A stretch of DNA of 64,000 bases from Methylophilus sp. (GCF_008015755.1 NZ_SSGF01000017.1:1-64000), one strand, 5' to 3'; counted from the first letter of the stretch, positions 37,165 through 46,338 are shown. The notes: generated from the letters alone by a model not told the origin. Numbers and translations: made by a program.

Positions 37165-38064
37165 TCATGGACTTTGAGTCTTCATCGCTTTTTGTATTGT
37201 TTTGGCTAAGTCGGCAGCTCGTCCTTTGCCCCAGTAATGCATGAACAGATAATGCGGCTCTTCATCAGTCATATGTTGATGAATAGCAACTACGTTAATT
37301 CCGCCCCCACGCATCGTTTTTAGAACACCTTGCAATTCATTAGGAAGCATCGCGAAATCACCATCTACAACGGCCTTGTCATCGGTGCCGGCAAAAGCCG
37401 CCCAAGTATTTACACCCATGGCATTCGCAATCGGTTTCCCGTGCATGGAAGATGCTCTACCGAATGAAATTTTGAACATGCCGTCTTTGCTTTCCCCCTT
37501 TTTTCCAAAAAGCTCTTCAAGTGGTGGGGCAGAAATTGTACTGATTGATGGGATTTCACCGTCGAAGGACTTCTGTGGTTCAGGCTTTGCCTTCCTAATG
37601 GCATCAATCGTCTCGTAAACATGCTTTACACCATTGGCCAACGTAATTTCGTTTCCCATCCCGCCAATATGCATGAAATACACTTTGGGATTATCAAAGA
37701 AGAAGTGATTATGAAGCGCTGTCACTTCCAGCCCTGACTCAAATGCTGCACTCATAACCGGGTTAACTTCATCTTCGAACAGAACAGTATCGCCCATCAT
37801 CATAAGGTGATTCTGTCCCGGAGTGAACGCTGCCCAAGAGGTCAATCCCATAAAAGGTGGCATCTTCCAATTATCGACATTAACCTGAACATCCGTGCGA
37901 GGGCGAGATATCTTGAATACCTGTTCTGTTTCGGTGTACTGACCTTTTAAACCCGTAATTTTCTCGATTGAAGCTGTATCAAACGATGGCCCAGCAACGA
38001 TTGCCGTAGAAGTGAAAAGAGACATCGCAGTTGCGATACCCAGTGTTTTAAGTCGTTGCATCAT
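37165..38064 (-). CDS. DUF1259 (LppY/LpqO family) exported protein
   Basis: The preferred start is the ATG at 38064, behind AAGGAAA, giving 299 residues (a second ATG follows at once); the GTG at 38076 in the track is less likely. There is a signal peptide (LGIATAMSLFTSTAIVAG). The protein contains two copies of the DUF1259 fold: LTSWAAFTPGQNHLMMMGDTVLF with EVTALHNHFFFDNPKVYFMHIGG, and NTWAAFAGTDDKAVVDGDFAML with NVVAIHQHMTDEEPHYLFMHYWG. The repeated HNH/HQH and MH motifs may be metal ligands. It follows chrA by 15 bases, so it is probably cotranscribed. The function is unknown; a role in chromate resistance is inferred from context only. Confidence 0.85.
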   Translation of the reverse strand: MMQRLKTLGIATAMSLFTSTAIVAGPSFDTASIEKITGLKGQYTETEQVFKISRPRTDVQVNVDNWKMPPFMGLTSWAAFTPGQNHLMMMGDTVLFEDEVNPVMSAAFESGLEVTALHNHFFFDNPKVYFMHIGGMGNEITLANGVKHVYETIDAIRKAKPEPQKSFDGEIPSISTISAPPLEELFGKKGESKDGMFKISFGRASSMHGKPIANAMGVNTWAAFAGTDDKAVVDGDFAMLPNELQGVLKTMRGGGINVVAIHQHMTDEEPHYLFMHYWGKGRAADLAKTIQKAMKTQSP

Positions 38065-38079
38065 TTTTCCTTTCACAAA

Positions 38080-39429
38080 TCAAAAGCTAAGTTTCAACAA
38101 CATGCCCAGTAGGCCTGATGCAAGAATCACGGCAATAACACCGACCTTAAATCTGAAGATCGCTATTAAAGACAGGGCAGCGAGAACGAGGGAAAGCCAA
38201 TCAATACCACTGCTAAAGCCGGTAGGCCAAAATACGTGATAGGCAAAGAAAAATGCCAGATTAAGAATGACTCCGACAACCGCAGCGGTAATTGCAGTCA
38301 ACGGCGCAGTGAACTTTAGGTTGCCATGCGTAGTTTCTATGAAAGGGCCGCCCATCAGGATGAAGACAAAACTAGGGAGAAAAGTAAAGAAGGTTACGAT
38401 GGAAGCAGCAACGAAAGCGGAACCAAATACGGCATTTACGCCAAACACCTGACTTACCCATCCCCCTACAAAGCCAACAAATGTCACAACCATGATCAAT
38501 GGCCCTGGTGTGGTCTCTCCCAAGGCCAAACCATCAATCATTTGGACCGGTGTTAGCCAGTTGTAATGCTCCACCGCACCCTGATATACGTAAGGTAAAA
38601 CGGCATAAGCCCCACCAAAGGTAAGCAGTGCTGCTTTTGTGAAAAACCAACCCATCTGAGTGAAAGCGGAATCCCAGCCATAAACAGTTGCCAATGCTGA
38701 AATTGTTACAGCCCATATTCCTAACCCAATTGCTAGTACAAGGCCAAATTTTTGCCATGTGAATAAAGCATGGTCAGGAGTTGGCGTGTCATCATCGATC
38801 AACGCTTTGCCATATTCATGTTTGCTGGCGCTATGTCCGCCTCCGCCCTGGAAATATTGAGGATGATATTTGCCACCTAGATATCCAATCACACCAGCAG
38901 TGAGAACGATGATAGGAAATGGCAATTTGATGGCAAAGATTGCTATGAATGCAAGGGCAGCTATGCCCCATAGCACTTTGTTCTTAAGTGCACGTGACCC
39001 TATTCGGTATGAAGCGAATAAAACAATGGCAACAACTGCAGGTTTGATCCCATATAGAATTCCTGCTACTGCAGGCAAAGAACCATATGCCATATATACA
39101 AAGGCTAGGCCAATAAGAATAAAAAATGAGGGCAAAACAAAAAGAACACCAGCAGCAATACCTCCCCATGTCCGGTGCATGAGCCAGCCAATATATGTAG
39201 CTAATTGTTGAGCCTCAGGGCCTGGAAGTAACATGCAGTAGTTGAGAGCATGCAGGAACCGTTTTTCAGATATCCAACGTTTTTTCTCAACCAGGTCGTG
39301 ATGCATGATGGCGATTTGTCCTGCAGGGCCTCCAAAACTGATAAAGCCCAACTTGAGCCAATACAAGAAAGCCTCTTTGAAGGAAATAGGGGTATTGGGG
39401 GAAGAGGTATTATTATTTGTCGCGTCCAT
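38080..39429 (-). CDS. chrA: Chromate transporter ChrA (two-domain)
   Basis: A 449-residue CHR-family protein, the long form with two homologous halves. It exports chromate from the cytoplasm. The first half shows FGGPAGQIAIMHHDLV and LPGPEAQQLATYIGW. The second shows TFGGAYAVLPYVYQGAVEHYNWL and ALGETTPGPLIMVVTFVGFVGG. About ten to thirteen hydrophobic segments are visible. A hydrophilic linker with His residues (GGGGHSASKHEYGKALIDDDT) joins the halves. There is no chrB regulator in the window. The DUF1259 gene lies immediately downstream. Confidence 0.93.
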   Translation of the reverse strand: MDATNNNTSSPNTPISFKEAFLYWLKLGFISFGGPAGQIAIMHHDLVEKKRWISEKRFLHALNYCMLLPGPEAQQLATYIGWLMHRTWGGIAAGVLFVLPSFFILIGLAFVYMAYGSLPAVAGILYGIKPAVVAIVLFASYRIGSRALKNKVLWGIAALAFIAIFAIKLPFPIIVLTAGVIGYLGGKYHPQYFQGGGGHSASKHEYGKALIDDDTPTPDHALFTWQKFGLVLAIGLGIWAVTISALATVYGWDSAFTQMGWFFTKAALLTFGGAYAVLPYVYQGAVEHYNWLTPVQMIDGLALGETTPGPLIMVVTFVGFVGGWVSQVFGVNAVFGSAFVAASIVTFFTFLPSFVFILMGGPFIETTHGNLKFTAPLTAITAAVVGVILNLAFFFAYHVFWPTGFSSGIDWLSLVLAALSLIAIFRFKVGVIAVILASGLLGMLLKLSF

Positions 39430-39568
39430 AAGCTCTCATTTCGTGGGAATTCCCAAGATTTGAGCAGACCTTGGACGGAAATCGTCTTGAAACGGGGAGG
39501 CTGCTTAATCCCCATGCCTTCATTATAATTTTATTCTAGTGACATGACAATATCTAAAAAATGCTTTT

Positions 39569-40885
39569 TCAGTGAGTATTTGTTTGTGGCTGATTTTTAG
39601 GATAAACACGAACGAGCAAAACTTTAGGCCCAAGCATTTTTTTGACTACAACATCGAATTTCTCGAAAGGAATACGCTGTCCTTCTTCTGGTAATTCAGC
39701 TAACTTCCACAAAATTAGACCAGCAACCGTATCAGCCTCTACCGATTCAATATCGATGCCTAAAGTACGCTCTAAAGTATTGATAGACAAAGTTCCTTTA
39801 CCCAAAAGCGAACCATCATCAAGCTTTGTCCATTCACTTTGAGACTGGCGGAATTCATCTCGGATATCTCCTACCAACGCAGATAGCAAATTATCTAATG
39901 TGATAAATCCAATTGGGGGATAGCCCTCATGACCAACTATTGTTAGATGCGGAGCACCCTTTTGAAGGCGTCGGAACAGCTCATTTGCTGAGGTGTCTGG
40001 CTTGACGAGAGTCACTGGCCTTAATATCTTATGTATAGCGTTAAAATCTGGATTTTTGCTGAAGGTAATAAACAAATCTTTGATATGCACTATCCCCTGA
40101 ACTTGGCCCTCATTTGAGACTAGTGGATATCGGCTATAACGATGTTGGGCAATACGTTCCATATGTGCTTTGAACGTATCACCTTCCAATAACACCGCCG
40201 CTTCCTGGAATGGATGCATAAGATCAGAGACTTTAAGTTGCCGGAAATCAATTGCCTGCGCTAATACTTTCAATTCCGATGCGCTAAACTCAGCACTAGG
40301 TCGAGAGCTTCTTAGAATGATCTTTAGCTCTTCAGGGGAGTAATGTGTATCGTGTCCTTCTTTAGGCTCTAATTTCAAAGCCTTAATGACCAGATTAGAA
40401 CTTTTATTTAATACCCAAATGGCAGGAAACATTACCCAATAAAAAGTGAAGAGGCCCGGAGAAGTCAACAAACCTATGCGCTCAGCCATACGAATGGCTA
40501 AGGACTTTGGCACTAATTCACCGACCACAATGTGTAAATATGAAATGGTGAAAAAAGCAGTGACGAAGGCAATGCCATGTATCCACTGTTGATTTGTTAC
40601 TCCAATACTTACCAATGCAGGTTCAACTAAAGCGGCAAAAGCGGGCTCACCTACCCAGCCCAAACCTAACGAAGCTAACGTGATGCCCAATTGGCAAGCG
40701 GATAAATAAGCATCTAAATCACTATGTACCTTTGCCAGCATCCGGCCGCGCCATCCCAGATTCTTTGCAATGGCATTCACACGCGTGCTGCGCAATTTAA
40801 CCAGGCTAAATTCAGCGGCTACAAAAAAACCATTTAAAAGCACGAGCAAGAATGCCCAGAAAACTAATAATAAATTACTACTCAC
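39569..40885 (-). CDS. Hemolysin-like CNNM/CorC-domain membrane protein
   Basis: A 438-residue inner-membrane protein of the DUF21-CBS-CorC_HlyC family (YtfL/CNNM type), thought to move or sense divalent cations such as Mg2+ or Co2+. The order is a DUF21 domain with about four helices (1-180, NGFFVAAEFSLVKLRSTRVNAIAKN and LSACQLGITLASLGLGWVGEPAFA), a CBS pair (about 205-330, VSDLMHPFQEAAVLLEG), and the C-terminal CorC_HlyC domain (LDDGSLLGKGTLSINTLERTLG ... EADTVAGLILWKLAELPEEGQRI). It carries no toxin features despite the name. It lies alone between chrA and the XRE gene. Confidence 0.88.
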   Translation of the reverse strand: MSSNLLLVFWAFLLVLLNGFFVAAEFSLVKLRSTRVNAIAKNLGWRGRMLAKVHSDLDAYLSACQLGITLASLGLGWVGEPAFAALVEPALVSIGVTNQQWIHGIAFVTAFFTISYLHIVVGELVPKSLAIRMAERIGLLTSPGLFTFYWVMFPAIWVLNKSSNLVIKALKLEPKEGHDTHYSPEELKIILRSSRPSAEFSASELKVLAQAIDFRQLKVSDLMHPFQEAAVLLEGDTFKAHMERIAQHRYSRYPLVSNEGQVQGIVHIKDLFITFSKNPDFNAIHKILRPVTLVKPDTSANELFRRLQKGAPHLTIVGHEGYPPIGFITLDNLLSALVGDIRDEFRQSQSEWTKLDDGSLLGKGTLSINTLERTLGIDIESVEADTVAGLILWKLAELPEEGQRIPFEKFDVVVKKMLGPKVLLVRVYPKNQPQTNTH

Positions 40886-41033
40886 GAATAATGCCTTAAT
40901 TCCCTTGTCAGCTGAAATGCAATTTGAGGGATTTGTAGTTTATATCTAGAACAGGTGGAATACCAATTGAACTGCTGAGACTCAACTGATTGTATTTCAA
41001 TGAATCAATTGATTGGATGAATAGGAATGTAGC

Positions 41034-41300
41034 TTAAGTGCGATTAATTTCTTTTAATTCATCGTATATTTTTTTTTGCAGATCATCTAACTTTAGCTCT
41101 TCATTTGCGATTAGATACGATAAAGTTAGTATCGTTAAGGGGTGAACTCCAATAGCATTTGCCAGGCTATCAACTTTCTCAACACTCGGTCTTTTTTTCC
41201 CATTCTCTAAAACTGACATATAAGTTCTGCTGGATATGTCGCTAAAAAACTCTTGCGTCAATTCTTTGCTTAGTCGGATTTCTTTAATGGCTTTGGCCAT
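41034..41300 (-). CDS. XRE-family transcriptional regulator
   Basis: A small helix-turn-helix protein, 88 residues from the ATG at 41300 (MAKAIKEIRLSKELTQEFF); the track's longer start is probably spurious. The HTH is LSKELTQEFFSDISSRTYMSVLENGKKRPSVEKVDSLANAIGVH, followed by a helical tail. It is clearly related to the XRE protein at 53.6 kb (same LTQE-F, SR-Y-S-LE-G and GVH positions). The start codon lies exactly at the left limit of the umuC remnant, so the promoter and ribosome site must be inside former umuC sequence. Its target is unknown. Confidence 0.7.
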   Translation of the reverse strand: MAKAIKEIRLSKELTQEFFSDISSRTYMSVLENGKKRPSVEKVDSLANAIGVHPLTILTLSYLIANEELKLDDLQKKIYDELKEINRT

Positions 41301-41806
41301 AGCAAGACCTTGGCAAAACTGGCCAATCATTGCGCCAAAAAGCAGCCTCAGTGGAACGGAGTATGCGATTTCACCTCCCTTTCAGAAACTGAAGTGGATG
41401 CCATCCTTGCTGATTTGCCTGTCTCTAAAGTCTGGGGCGTGGGTAGACGGCTTGAGGCAAAATTAAATGAGGTAGGTGTCTTTAGCGCACTGCGGTTAAA
41501 GAAAGCGGATCTAAAGCGAATCCGCGACAAGTTTGGGGTGCTACTGGAGCGTACTGCACGAGAGTTGAGTGGTGAAATTTGGATTGAAATGGAAGATGAG
41601 CTTCCTGAAGCCAAACAAGTCATGAGTTCACGTTCATTCGGCGTACGAGCTTCTACTATGGCAGATCTCAGCCAGGCGGTTGCTTTTCATGCGGGGATCG
41701 CTGCAGAAAGGATGCGGCGTAAAGGATTATATGCGAACGGAGTCTATGTCTTTGCTCAGAATAGCCCGCATGATAAAGCTGAGTATTACTCAGGTCAGCT
41801 TTCAAT
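41301..41806 (+). pseudogene. umuC: umuC remnant, central fragment
   Basis: Recognisable as the middle of a Y-family DNA polymerase V catalytic subunit: SKTLAKLANHCAKK, the helix-hairpin-helix region VSKVWGVGRRLEAKLNEVGVFSALRLKKAD, and the little-finger domain SRSFGVRASTMADLSQAVAFHAGIAAERMRRKG. The N-terminal catalytic Asp region is missing (the XRE gene is there instead). After YYSGQLS the UmuC similarity stops at the TCAAT boundary. The sequence resumes at 49013, 7.2 kb downstream. The ORF itself runs on to a stop at 41822 through unrelated bases. Confidence 0.85.
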
Positions 41807-41823
41807 CGACCAGTTTCATTAAA

Positions 41824-41835
41824 TTGATCACCTAA
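41824..41835 (+). repeat. Left short inverted repeat of the inserted segment
   Basis: TTGATCACCTAA matches, with one difference, the reverse complement of TTAGGTGAGCAA at 48983-48994 near the opposite end of the inserted segment. Confidence 0.5.
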
Positions 41836-42150
41836 TTTCTAAATGAAGTGCTCGCCAAAGTCGACTTGGTTGCTCACACTGTTTTTTTAATGATGAATAT
41901 TGTTAACTATTGCCAAATGCTCATACAACTCCTGCCTAAAGTATAAGTTCATTGAATTGTATGAATCATAAAATTGCATTTATATTGCATAGATGCGGCA
42001 CAATTAGAAAAGGCCACAAACTTTACACGGCATTAACCAACTCTGAGGACCAGGTGTGGTAAGTAAGATTTATGGCCTATCTAAATTATAAAGTAAAGAT
42101 TACATTGATTTTCCAATGTTACTTTCAGTATTAAATAACAAATATTTCAA
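41836..42150. other. Non-coding flank downstream of merA
   Basis: AT-rich sequence with two TTGCAT words near 41974-41990 and a further TTGCTCAC near 41870. No gene or clear terminator for merA was found. Confidence 0.35.
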
Positions 42151-43803
42151 TTACCCTGCACAGCAAGACAACTGTTTAACATCCTTAAAGAAGGTCAAAG
42201 CACATAGCTTCAGTCCTTCCACCATCGTTAGGTATGGGAATAATTCTTGGCTTATGCCTTGTACAGTCATGCGATGACGGATTGCAAGCACCGCTGTTTG
42301 AATCATTTCACTTGCTTCTGCCGCTAATATCTGCACACCAACAATGCGGCCAGTTTCTTGTTCAGCGACGATTTTAATAAATCCCGTGGTTTCAAAGTTA
42401 GCCAGTGCACGTGGCACATTTTCTAGGCCTAATTTGCGGCTTTCAACCTGTAAACCCTGTGCTTGCGCCTGTTGTTCTGTCAGGCCTACAGTCGCCACCT
42501 GTGGGTCGGTAAAAATCACCGCAGGCATAGCCGCAAGATCTAATGTGGCTTCATTCCCTGTCATATTGCGCGCCGCTGTTTTCCCAGAGGCCGCGGCTAC
42601 ATAGACGTATTGCGGTAATGCGGTGCAGTCACCTGCGGCAAAGATATTCGGTAATGAAGAGCGCATCTGTGCATCGACAATGATTTCACCCTGTGAGGTC
42701 ATATTCAATTCAATATTTTCTAAGCCAAGATCTCTCGTATTGGGTGTGCGCCCAGCTGCAACAAGCAGCTGATGGCCTCTTATCGTCTCGTCACCCACAG
42801 TCAAATGAAACAAATTGTCTTCATGCTTAACATGATTAACAATCGCGTGTGACATGACGACCATCCCTTCAGCAACTAGTGCTTGTTGCAAGCCGTCTGC
42901 AATGTCTGGGTCTTCTTTAGAGAGCAGAGTTGAACGGGCAAGCATGGTTACTTTAGCGCCTAGTCGTAAAAATGCCTGTGCAATCTCAACCGCCACTACG
43001 GATGCCCCCAACACAATCAGATGTTGAGGTATTTCTGTGGCGATAAGTGCCGTGGTAGACGTCCAGTAAGGCTTATCCGCTAAGCCAGCAATTGGAGGTA
43101 ACGCTGGGCTACGCCCTGTGGCGATTAGAAAGCGATCTGCTGTCATTATTTGCTTAGCGCCGTCTTCTTTTGTAACAATGACAGTATTGGCGTCTTTGAA
43201 ACGTGCACGTCCTTTGACCAGATTAATCTCGGGATTACTCTCAAGAATAGATTCATACTTCTCATGACGCAGTGCATCAACCCTTGCCTGTTGCTGTGTG
43301 ACCAGTTTTTCACGGTCAATGCCAGGTGTGTGTGTTTCAATGCCAGAGAACGGATGATGTGCTTGTTGGTGCGCCATTTGTGCAGCACGAATCATGATTT
43401 TGGAGGGTACACAGCCTACATTGACGCAAGTACCCCCAATCGTGCCAGCTTCAATCATGGTGACTTGAGCGCCCAGATCTTTTGCTTCCAGTGCTGCTGC
43501 AAATGCGGCGGATCCACTACCGATGATGACGATATTGAGTGGCTTATTATGTGATTTTACTGTTACTGGTAAAGCTGGTGATTGCGTGTCATCCAATTGA
43601 GCACTATAGCCAGTAGCTTGGACGGTTTTGATCAATGTTTCAATATTAAGATCCGTTTCAGGTTTTACTGTTATTTGTGCTAATTTTTCAGCATAAGATA
43701 CTGAGACTTTATCCACCCCTGCTACTTTTGTTAAAGCGGCTTCAAGGGTACCTGCACAGTGATCACAGGTCATTCCACTAATGTTGAGATTGATTGTATT
43801 CAT
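42151..43803 (-). CDS. merA: Mercuric reductase MerA
   Basis: Cytoplasmic flavoenzyme that reduces Hg(II) to volatile Hg(0) with NADPH. The 550 residues begin with an N-terminal heavy-metal-associated domain (GMTCDHCAG, about residues 10-18), then the FAD-binding GSGSAAFAAALEAKDLGA, the redox-active GGTCVNVGCVPSK, an NAD-binding GASVVAVEIAQAF, the FAD motif IFAAGDCT, and the essential C-terminal Cys pair LSCCAG that hands Hg(II) to the active site. All catalytic elements are intact. It is the last gene of merTPA and starts one base after merP ends. Confidence 0.97.
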   Translation of the reverse strand: MNTINLNISGMTCDHCAGTLEAALTKVAGVDKVSVSYAEKLAQITVKPETDLNIETLIKTVQATGYSAQLDDTQSPALPVTVKSHNKPLNIVIIGSGSAAFAAALEAKDLGAQVTMIEAGTIGGTCVNVGCVPSKIMIRAAQMAHQQAHHPFSGIETHTPGIDREKLVTQQQARVDALRHEKYESILESNPEINLVKGRARFKDANTVIVTKEDGAKQIMTADRFLIATGRSPALPPIAGLADKPYWTSTTALIATEIPQHLIVLGASVVAVEIAQAFLRLGAKVTMLARSTLLSKEDPDIADGLQQALVAEGMVVMSHAIVNHVKHEDNLFHLTVGDETIRGHQLLVAAGRTPNTRDLGLENIELNMTSQGEIIVDAQMRSSLPNIFAAGDCTALPQYVYVAAASGKTAARNMTGNEATLDLAAMPAVIFTDPQVATVGLTEQQAQAQGLQVESRKLGLENVPRALANFETTGFIKIVAEQETGRIVGVQILAAEASEMIQTAVLAIRHRMTVQGISQELFPYLTMVEGLKLCALTFFKDVKQLSCCAG

Positions 43804-43804
43804 A

Positions 43805-44113
43805 TTAAGGCGTCTTTTTTAATGATGTGTTTTTTATTTTAGAGGGGTAACCAGCATTCGCTGTGGCATCGGTAAGCTTTTGCAAGGTAGTTTGGGTATC
43901 ATCGAAGCGAACAACTGCTTGCTTATGTTTAAAGTCGGTTGTGACCTGTTGCACACCCTTCACTTTACTAAGCGCTTTCTTGACAGTGATAGGGCAGGAA
44001 GAACATGTCATGCCAGCAACCTCAAGCGTCACGTTCTGAATTGCCGCATATGCAAAGATTGAAGTGCTCAACGCGGTCACAAATGAGGTAGTTAAAATAA
44101 TGGATTTCAACAT
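43805..44113 (-). CDS. merP: Periplasmic mercury-binding protein MerP
   Basis: Binds Hg(II) in the periplasm and passes it to MerT. The ATG at 44113 with AGGAAA upstream gives 102 residues; the longer track version adds 17 residues with no homology. There is a signal peptide (MLKSIILTTSFVTALSTSIFAYA) and an HMA domain with the paired Cys GMTCSSCP. The C-terminal tail is basic (KIKNTSLKKTP). It lies 10 bases after merT. Confidence 0.93.
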   Translation of the reverse strand: MLKSIILTTSFVTALSTSIFAYAAIQNVTLEVAGMTCSSCPITVKKALSKVKGVQQVTTDFKHKQAVVRFDDTQTTLQKLTDATANAGYPSKIKNTSLKKTP

Positions 44114-44123
44114 GGACAATTTC

Positions 44124-44480
44124 CTATTCAAGTAAAGTAACAAAGTAAGGGTAAAGTAAAGCAATCAACACCAGCGCTGACACTACCAAGAACATTACTC
44201 GATAGTTTCTATTGGTCTGTGGTTTAGCACACAATGTATTCGGTACACATGCATTTGCAGGTTTAGCTGAGTAGATTTTGCGATAGGCCAAAGCCATGCA
44301 GATCAAAGCAATGCCGATGAAAATGGGTCTATAGGGTTCAAGCATCGTCAGATTCGATATCCAAGCGCCGCCAACACCTAAGCTGATTAAAATCAGCGGT
44401 CCTAAACAACAAGCGGAAGCTGCAATCGCGGCTATTGCACCGCCAATGAGCGTGGTATTCGCTAGTTTATCTTGTGCCAT
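44124..44480 (-). CDS. merT: Mercuric ion transporter MerT
   Basis: Inner-membrane protein that takes Hg(II) from MerP into the cytoplasm for MerA. The 118 residues contain three hydrophobic helices, the vicinal Cys pair in the first (SACCLGPLILISLG), and a second pair in the cytoplasmic loop (ACVPNTLCAK). It is the first gene of the operon, downstream of the MerR-type promoter. Confidence 0.94.
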   Translation of the reverse strand: MAQDKLANTTLIGGAIAAIAASACCLGPLILISLGVGGAWISNLTMLEPYRPIFIGIALICMALAYRKIYSAKPANACVPNTLCAKPQTNRNYRVMFLVVSALVLIALLYPYFVTLLE

Positions 44481-44510
44481 AAAATCTCCATCTATAGAGT
44501 TAAAAGCGTA

Positions 44511-44541
44511 CTATAAAGGCTGTACTATAGTACGATGTCAA
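44511..44541 (-). promoter_or_regulatory. merT promoter and MerR operator
   Basis: Minus-strand -35 TTGACA and -10 TTATAG are separated by 19 bases, the overlong spacing that MerR untwists when it binds mercury. The spacer contains the perfect palindrome GTACTATAGTAC (44522-44533) as operator. The promoter is shared with the divergent merR. Confidence 0.85.
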
Positions 44542-44571
44542 TCTGTTTTAAAATTTATTCAAGGTGATGTG

Positions 44572-44970
44572 ATGCAATCAAAACTAACCATCGGCAAAGT
44601 GGCCAAAGCGGCTTCTGTCAATATTGAAACGATCAGGTTTTATCAACGTAAAGGTTTGATAGCCGAGCCTGCTAAAGCCTTAGGTGGCTTTCGTTATTAC
44701 TCAGAAAAGTGCATTGAGGAGATACACTTTATTAAACGCGCCCAGGCGATAGGGTTCACGCTTGAGGATATTAAAGAGTTATTAGCCATGGAAGCTTGTG
44801 ATGCTTGCCAGCAAACGCATGATGCTTCATTGATAAAATTAAATATGGTGAATGCCAGAATCGCTGAACTTGAACGTATCCGCGAAACGCTTCGAGAACT
44901 GATTGGAAAATGCGAAAAAGAGAATTACGAAACAGCATGTCCAATCATTGATTCTCTGCACAAGCACTAA
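44572..44970 (+). CDS. merR: Mercury-responsive regulator MerR
   Basis: Represses the mer operon without mercury and activates it with mercury. The ATG at 44572 behind AAGGTGATGT gives 132 residues; the track's extension enters the promoter. The N-terminal winged HTH (LTIGKVAKAASVNIETIRFYQRKGLI) and long dimer helix are typical. The three Hg ligands correspond to Cys79, Cys114 and Cys123 (EACDACQQ, GKCEKEN, TACP), and Cys76 is extra. Its gene is divergent from merT. Confidence 0.95.
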   Translation: MQSKLTIGKVAKAASVNIETIRFYQRKGLIAEPAKALGGFRYYSEKCIEEIHFIKRAQAIGFTLEDIKELLAMEACDACQQTHDASLIKLNMVNARIAELERIRETLRELIGKCEKENYETACPIIDSLHKH

Positions 44971-45079
44971 ATAGTTAGCTACATTAATTGGCTGATCGTA
45001 TATCAATATAACCATATACTTCAAGCGATGCACATTGAATATCGTAGACCCTTAGAGCAACAACAATATTGATCTTAGT

Positions 45080-45895
45080 TTATAGGAGATCAAGCGAGAA
45101 CAACTGCTCTCCGGAAATGGAATTTATCAACTCGTTAGGAAGGATTGGCCAAGTCCCGATAGTTTCAATGTATCCGAAGCCATAAGGTGGTCGTTCCAAC
45201 ATGTCAAGCCTAAGGTGTTGAAGCGTATGAATTGCATCTGTGTAGTATGTTAGATGCAATTCCAGCGAGAAATAGTGGCTAAAAAAATGATCTAATTGCT
45301 TGTCAGCTATCGATTCGAGTATTTCTCGAAACCGCCAATTATGGGAGGGCTCAGTCTGCAAGTACAACAGCCAGACCAAAGCCATGGCCGACAGATTGTC
45401 CATTCTCCTCAATGACAGCATCAAACAGCGATCAAAGATTTGTTCCCGACCATATTTTTCGATCAACTTGGTAATTTCTACAACAGAGTCAGGATTAATT
45501 CTAACTAGGCCATAAGCTTGTAGAAGTTGATCTACACGCCTTTGAACAAGACTAGGTGTGGATGTTTGCTCCTGTAGAATAGCCCAAAATTCAGCTTGGT
45601 ATAGTGCCTGTGTACCATGAAATAAAGGGAACTGATCAACGGCTGTAACCAGCGAATTCATATCGCGCCAGCGCGGATCTTGCCCTGCAGGTTTTCGGGC
45701 GACTTTGCGTATCCATTCAAACATTCTTGGCCTGTGGTCAATCGAACGAGAAGGCATGCCATTATCCGTCCAAGCAAACTCATAATCTAAAACATAATCT
45801 GACCAATTGCAGCGCCGTTTAATTTCTCGATACCAAGCCCACACTCTGGCTTTTTCTGCCCAATGTGTCCTTTGTCCTCCGCGCTTCTTTTTCAT
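45080..45895 (-). CDS. Conserved hypothetical protein (RTHWAEKARVWAWY type)
   Basis: I do not recognise a function. From the ATG at 45895 it has 271 residues (MKKKRGGQRTHWAEKARVWAWYREIKRR); a GTG at 45922 in the track would add nine residues and neither start has a good ribosome site. The N-terminus is highly basic with many Trp residues, and the rest is predicted mostly helical (FEWIRKVARKPAG, TEPSHNWRFREILESIADKQLDHFF). There is no signal peptide. It is divergent from a small basic protein gene at 45988, inside the mer/IS21 segment. The two may be relics of another mobile element. Confidence 0.55.
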   Translation of the reverse strand: MKKKRGGQRTHWAEKARVWAWYREIKRRCNWSDYVLDYEFAWTDNGMPSRSIDHRPRMFEWIRKVARKPAGQDPRWRDMNSLVTAVDQFPLFHGTQALYQAEFWAILQEQTSTPSLVQRRVDQLLQAYGLVRINPDSVVEITKLIEKYGREQIFDRCLMLSLRRMDNLSAMALVWLLYLQTEPSHNWRFREILESIADKQLDHFFSHYFSLELHLTYYTDAIHTLQHLRLDMLERPPYGFGYIETIGTWPILPNELINSISGEQLFSLDLL

Positions 45896-45987
45896 GGTGT
45901 CACTTGAATAGGGGTTCAGCACATCCTAGAACATTTATGTAAATGCAGTCAAGATTAGCCCTAATTAACTTAATTCAAGGTTCAGCT

Positions 45988-46227
45988 ATGACCCACAACC
46001 CTCTGGCCGATTTGTCGAAGCAGCTAATATTAAGGTTTGGCCCGACTATGGGTGGTCAAGATCTCTATGCGGCACTAGGGTTCAAAACTTACGCTGCTTT
46101 TCACCGCAGTCAGCAGAGACAAGCATTAGGTGTACACGTTTTTAAATTGCCAGGACGAAGAGGTTGGTTTGCGTTAACCGTTGATATTGCAACATGGCTC
46201 ATGAAGCAATCGAACATTCAAAGCTAA
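45988..46227 (+). CDS. Small putative DNA-binding protein
   Basis: From the ATG at 45988 (AAGG upstream) it has 79 residues. The core GGQDLYAALGFKTYAAFHRSQQRQALGVHVFKLPGRRGWFALTVDIATWL resembles small winged-helix or excisionase-like proteins of plasmids and mobile elements: an initial helix pair, a basic wing (LPGRRGWFAL) and a C-terminal helix. No specific family can be assigned. It is divergent from the 271-residue hypothetical gene, with about 90 bases between starts. Confidence 0.5.
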   Translation: MTHNPLADLSKQLILRFGPTMGGQDLYAALGFKTYAAFHRSQQRQALGVHVFKLPGRRGWFALTVDIATWLMKQSNIQS

Positions 46228-46308
46228 ACAATGGGATTCGATGAAATGATGAAAGGAAAACACATGGGACCTTAGTTGCAATCGATTGCGAGATTCCACA
46301 AAGCGCAA

Positions 46309-46338
46309 AAGGCTTGGGTTATGTATGACCCAAGCCTT
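46309..46338. repeat. Hairpin AAGGCTTGGGT/ACCCAAGCCTT before istA
   Basis: Perfect 11-bp arms with an 8-base loop. Read on the minus strand it is followed by TTTTG, so it may be a weak terminator. It lies in the 270-base gap between the small DNA-binding gene and istA. Confidence 0.5.

Noticed and set aside
39569-40885. Hemolysin toxin
   Set aside because: The gene has DUF21, CBS and CorC domains of a cation-transport-related membrane protein; the 'hemolysin' label is historical.
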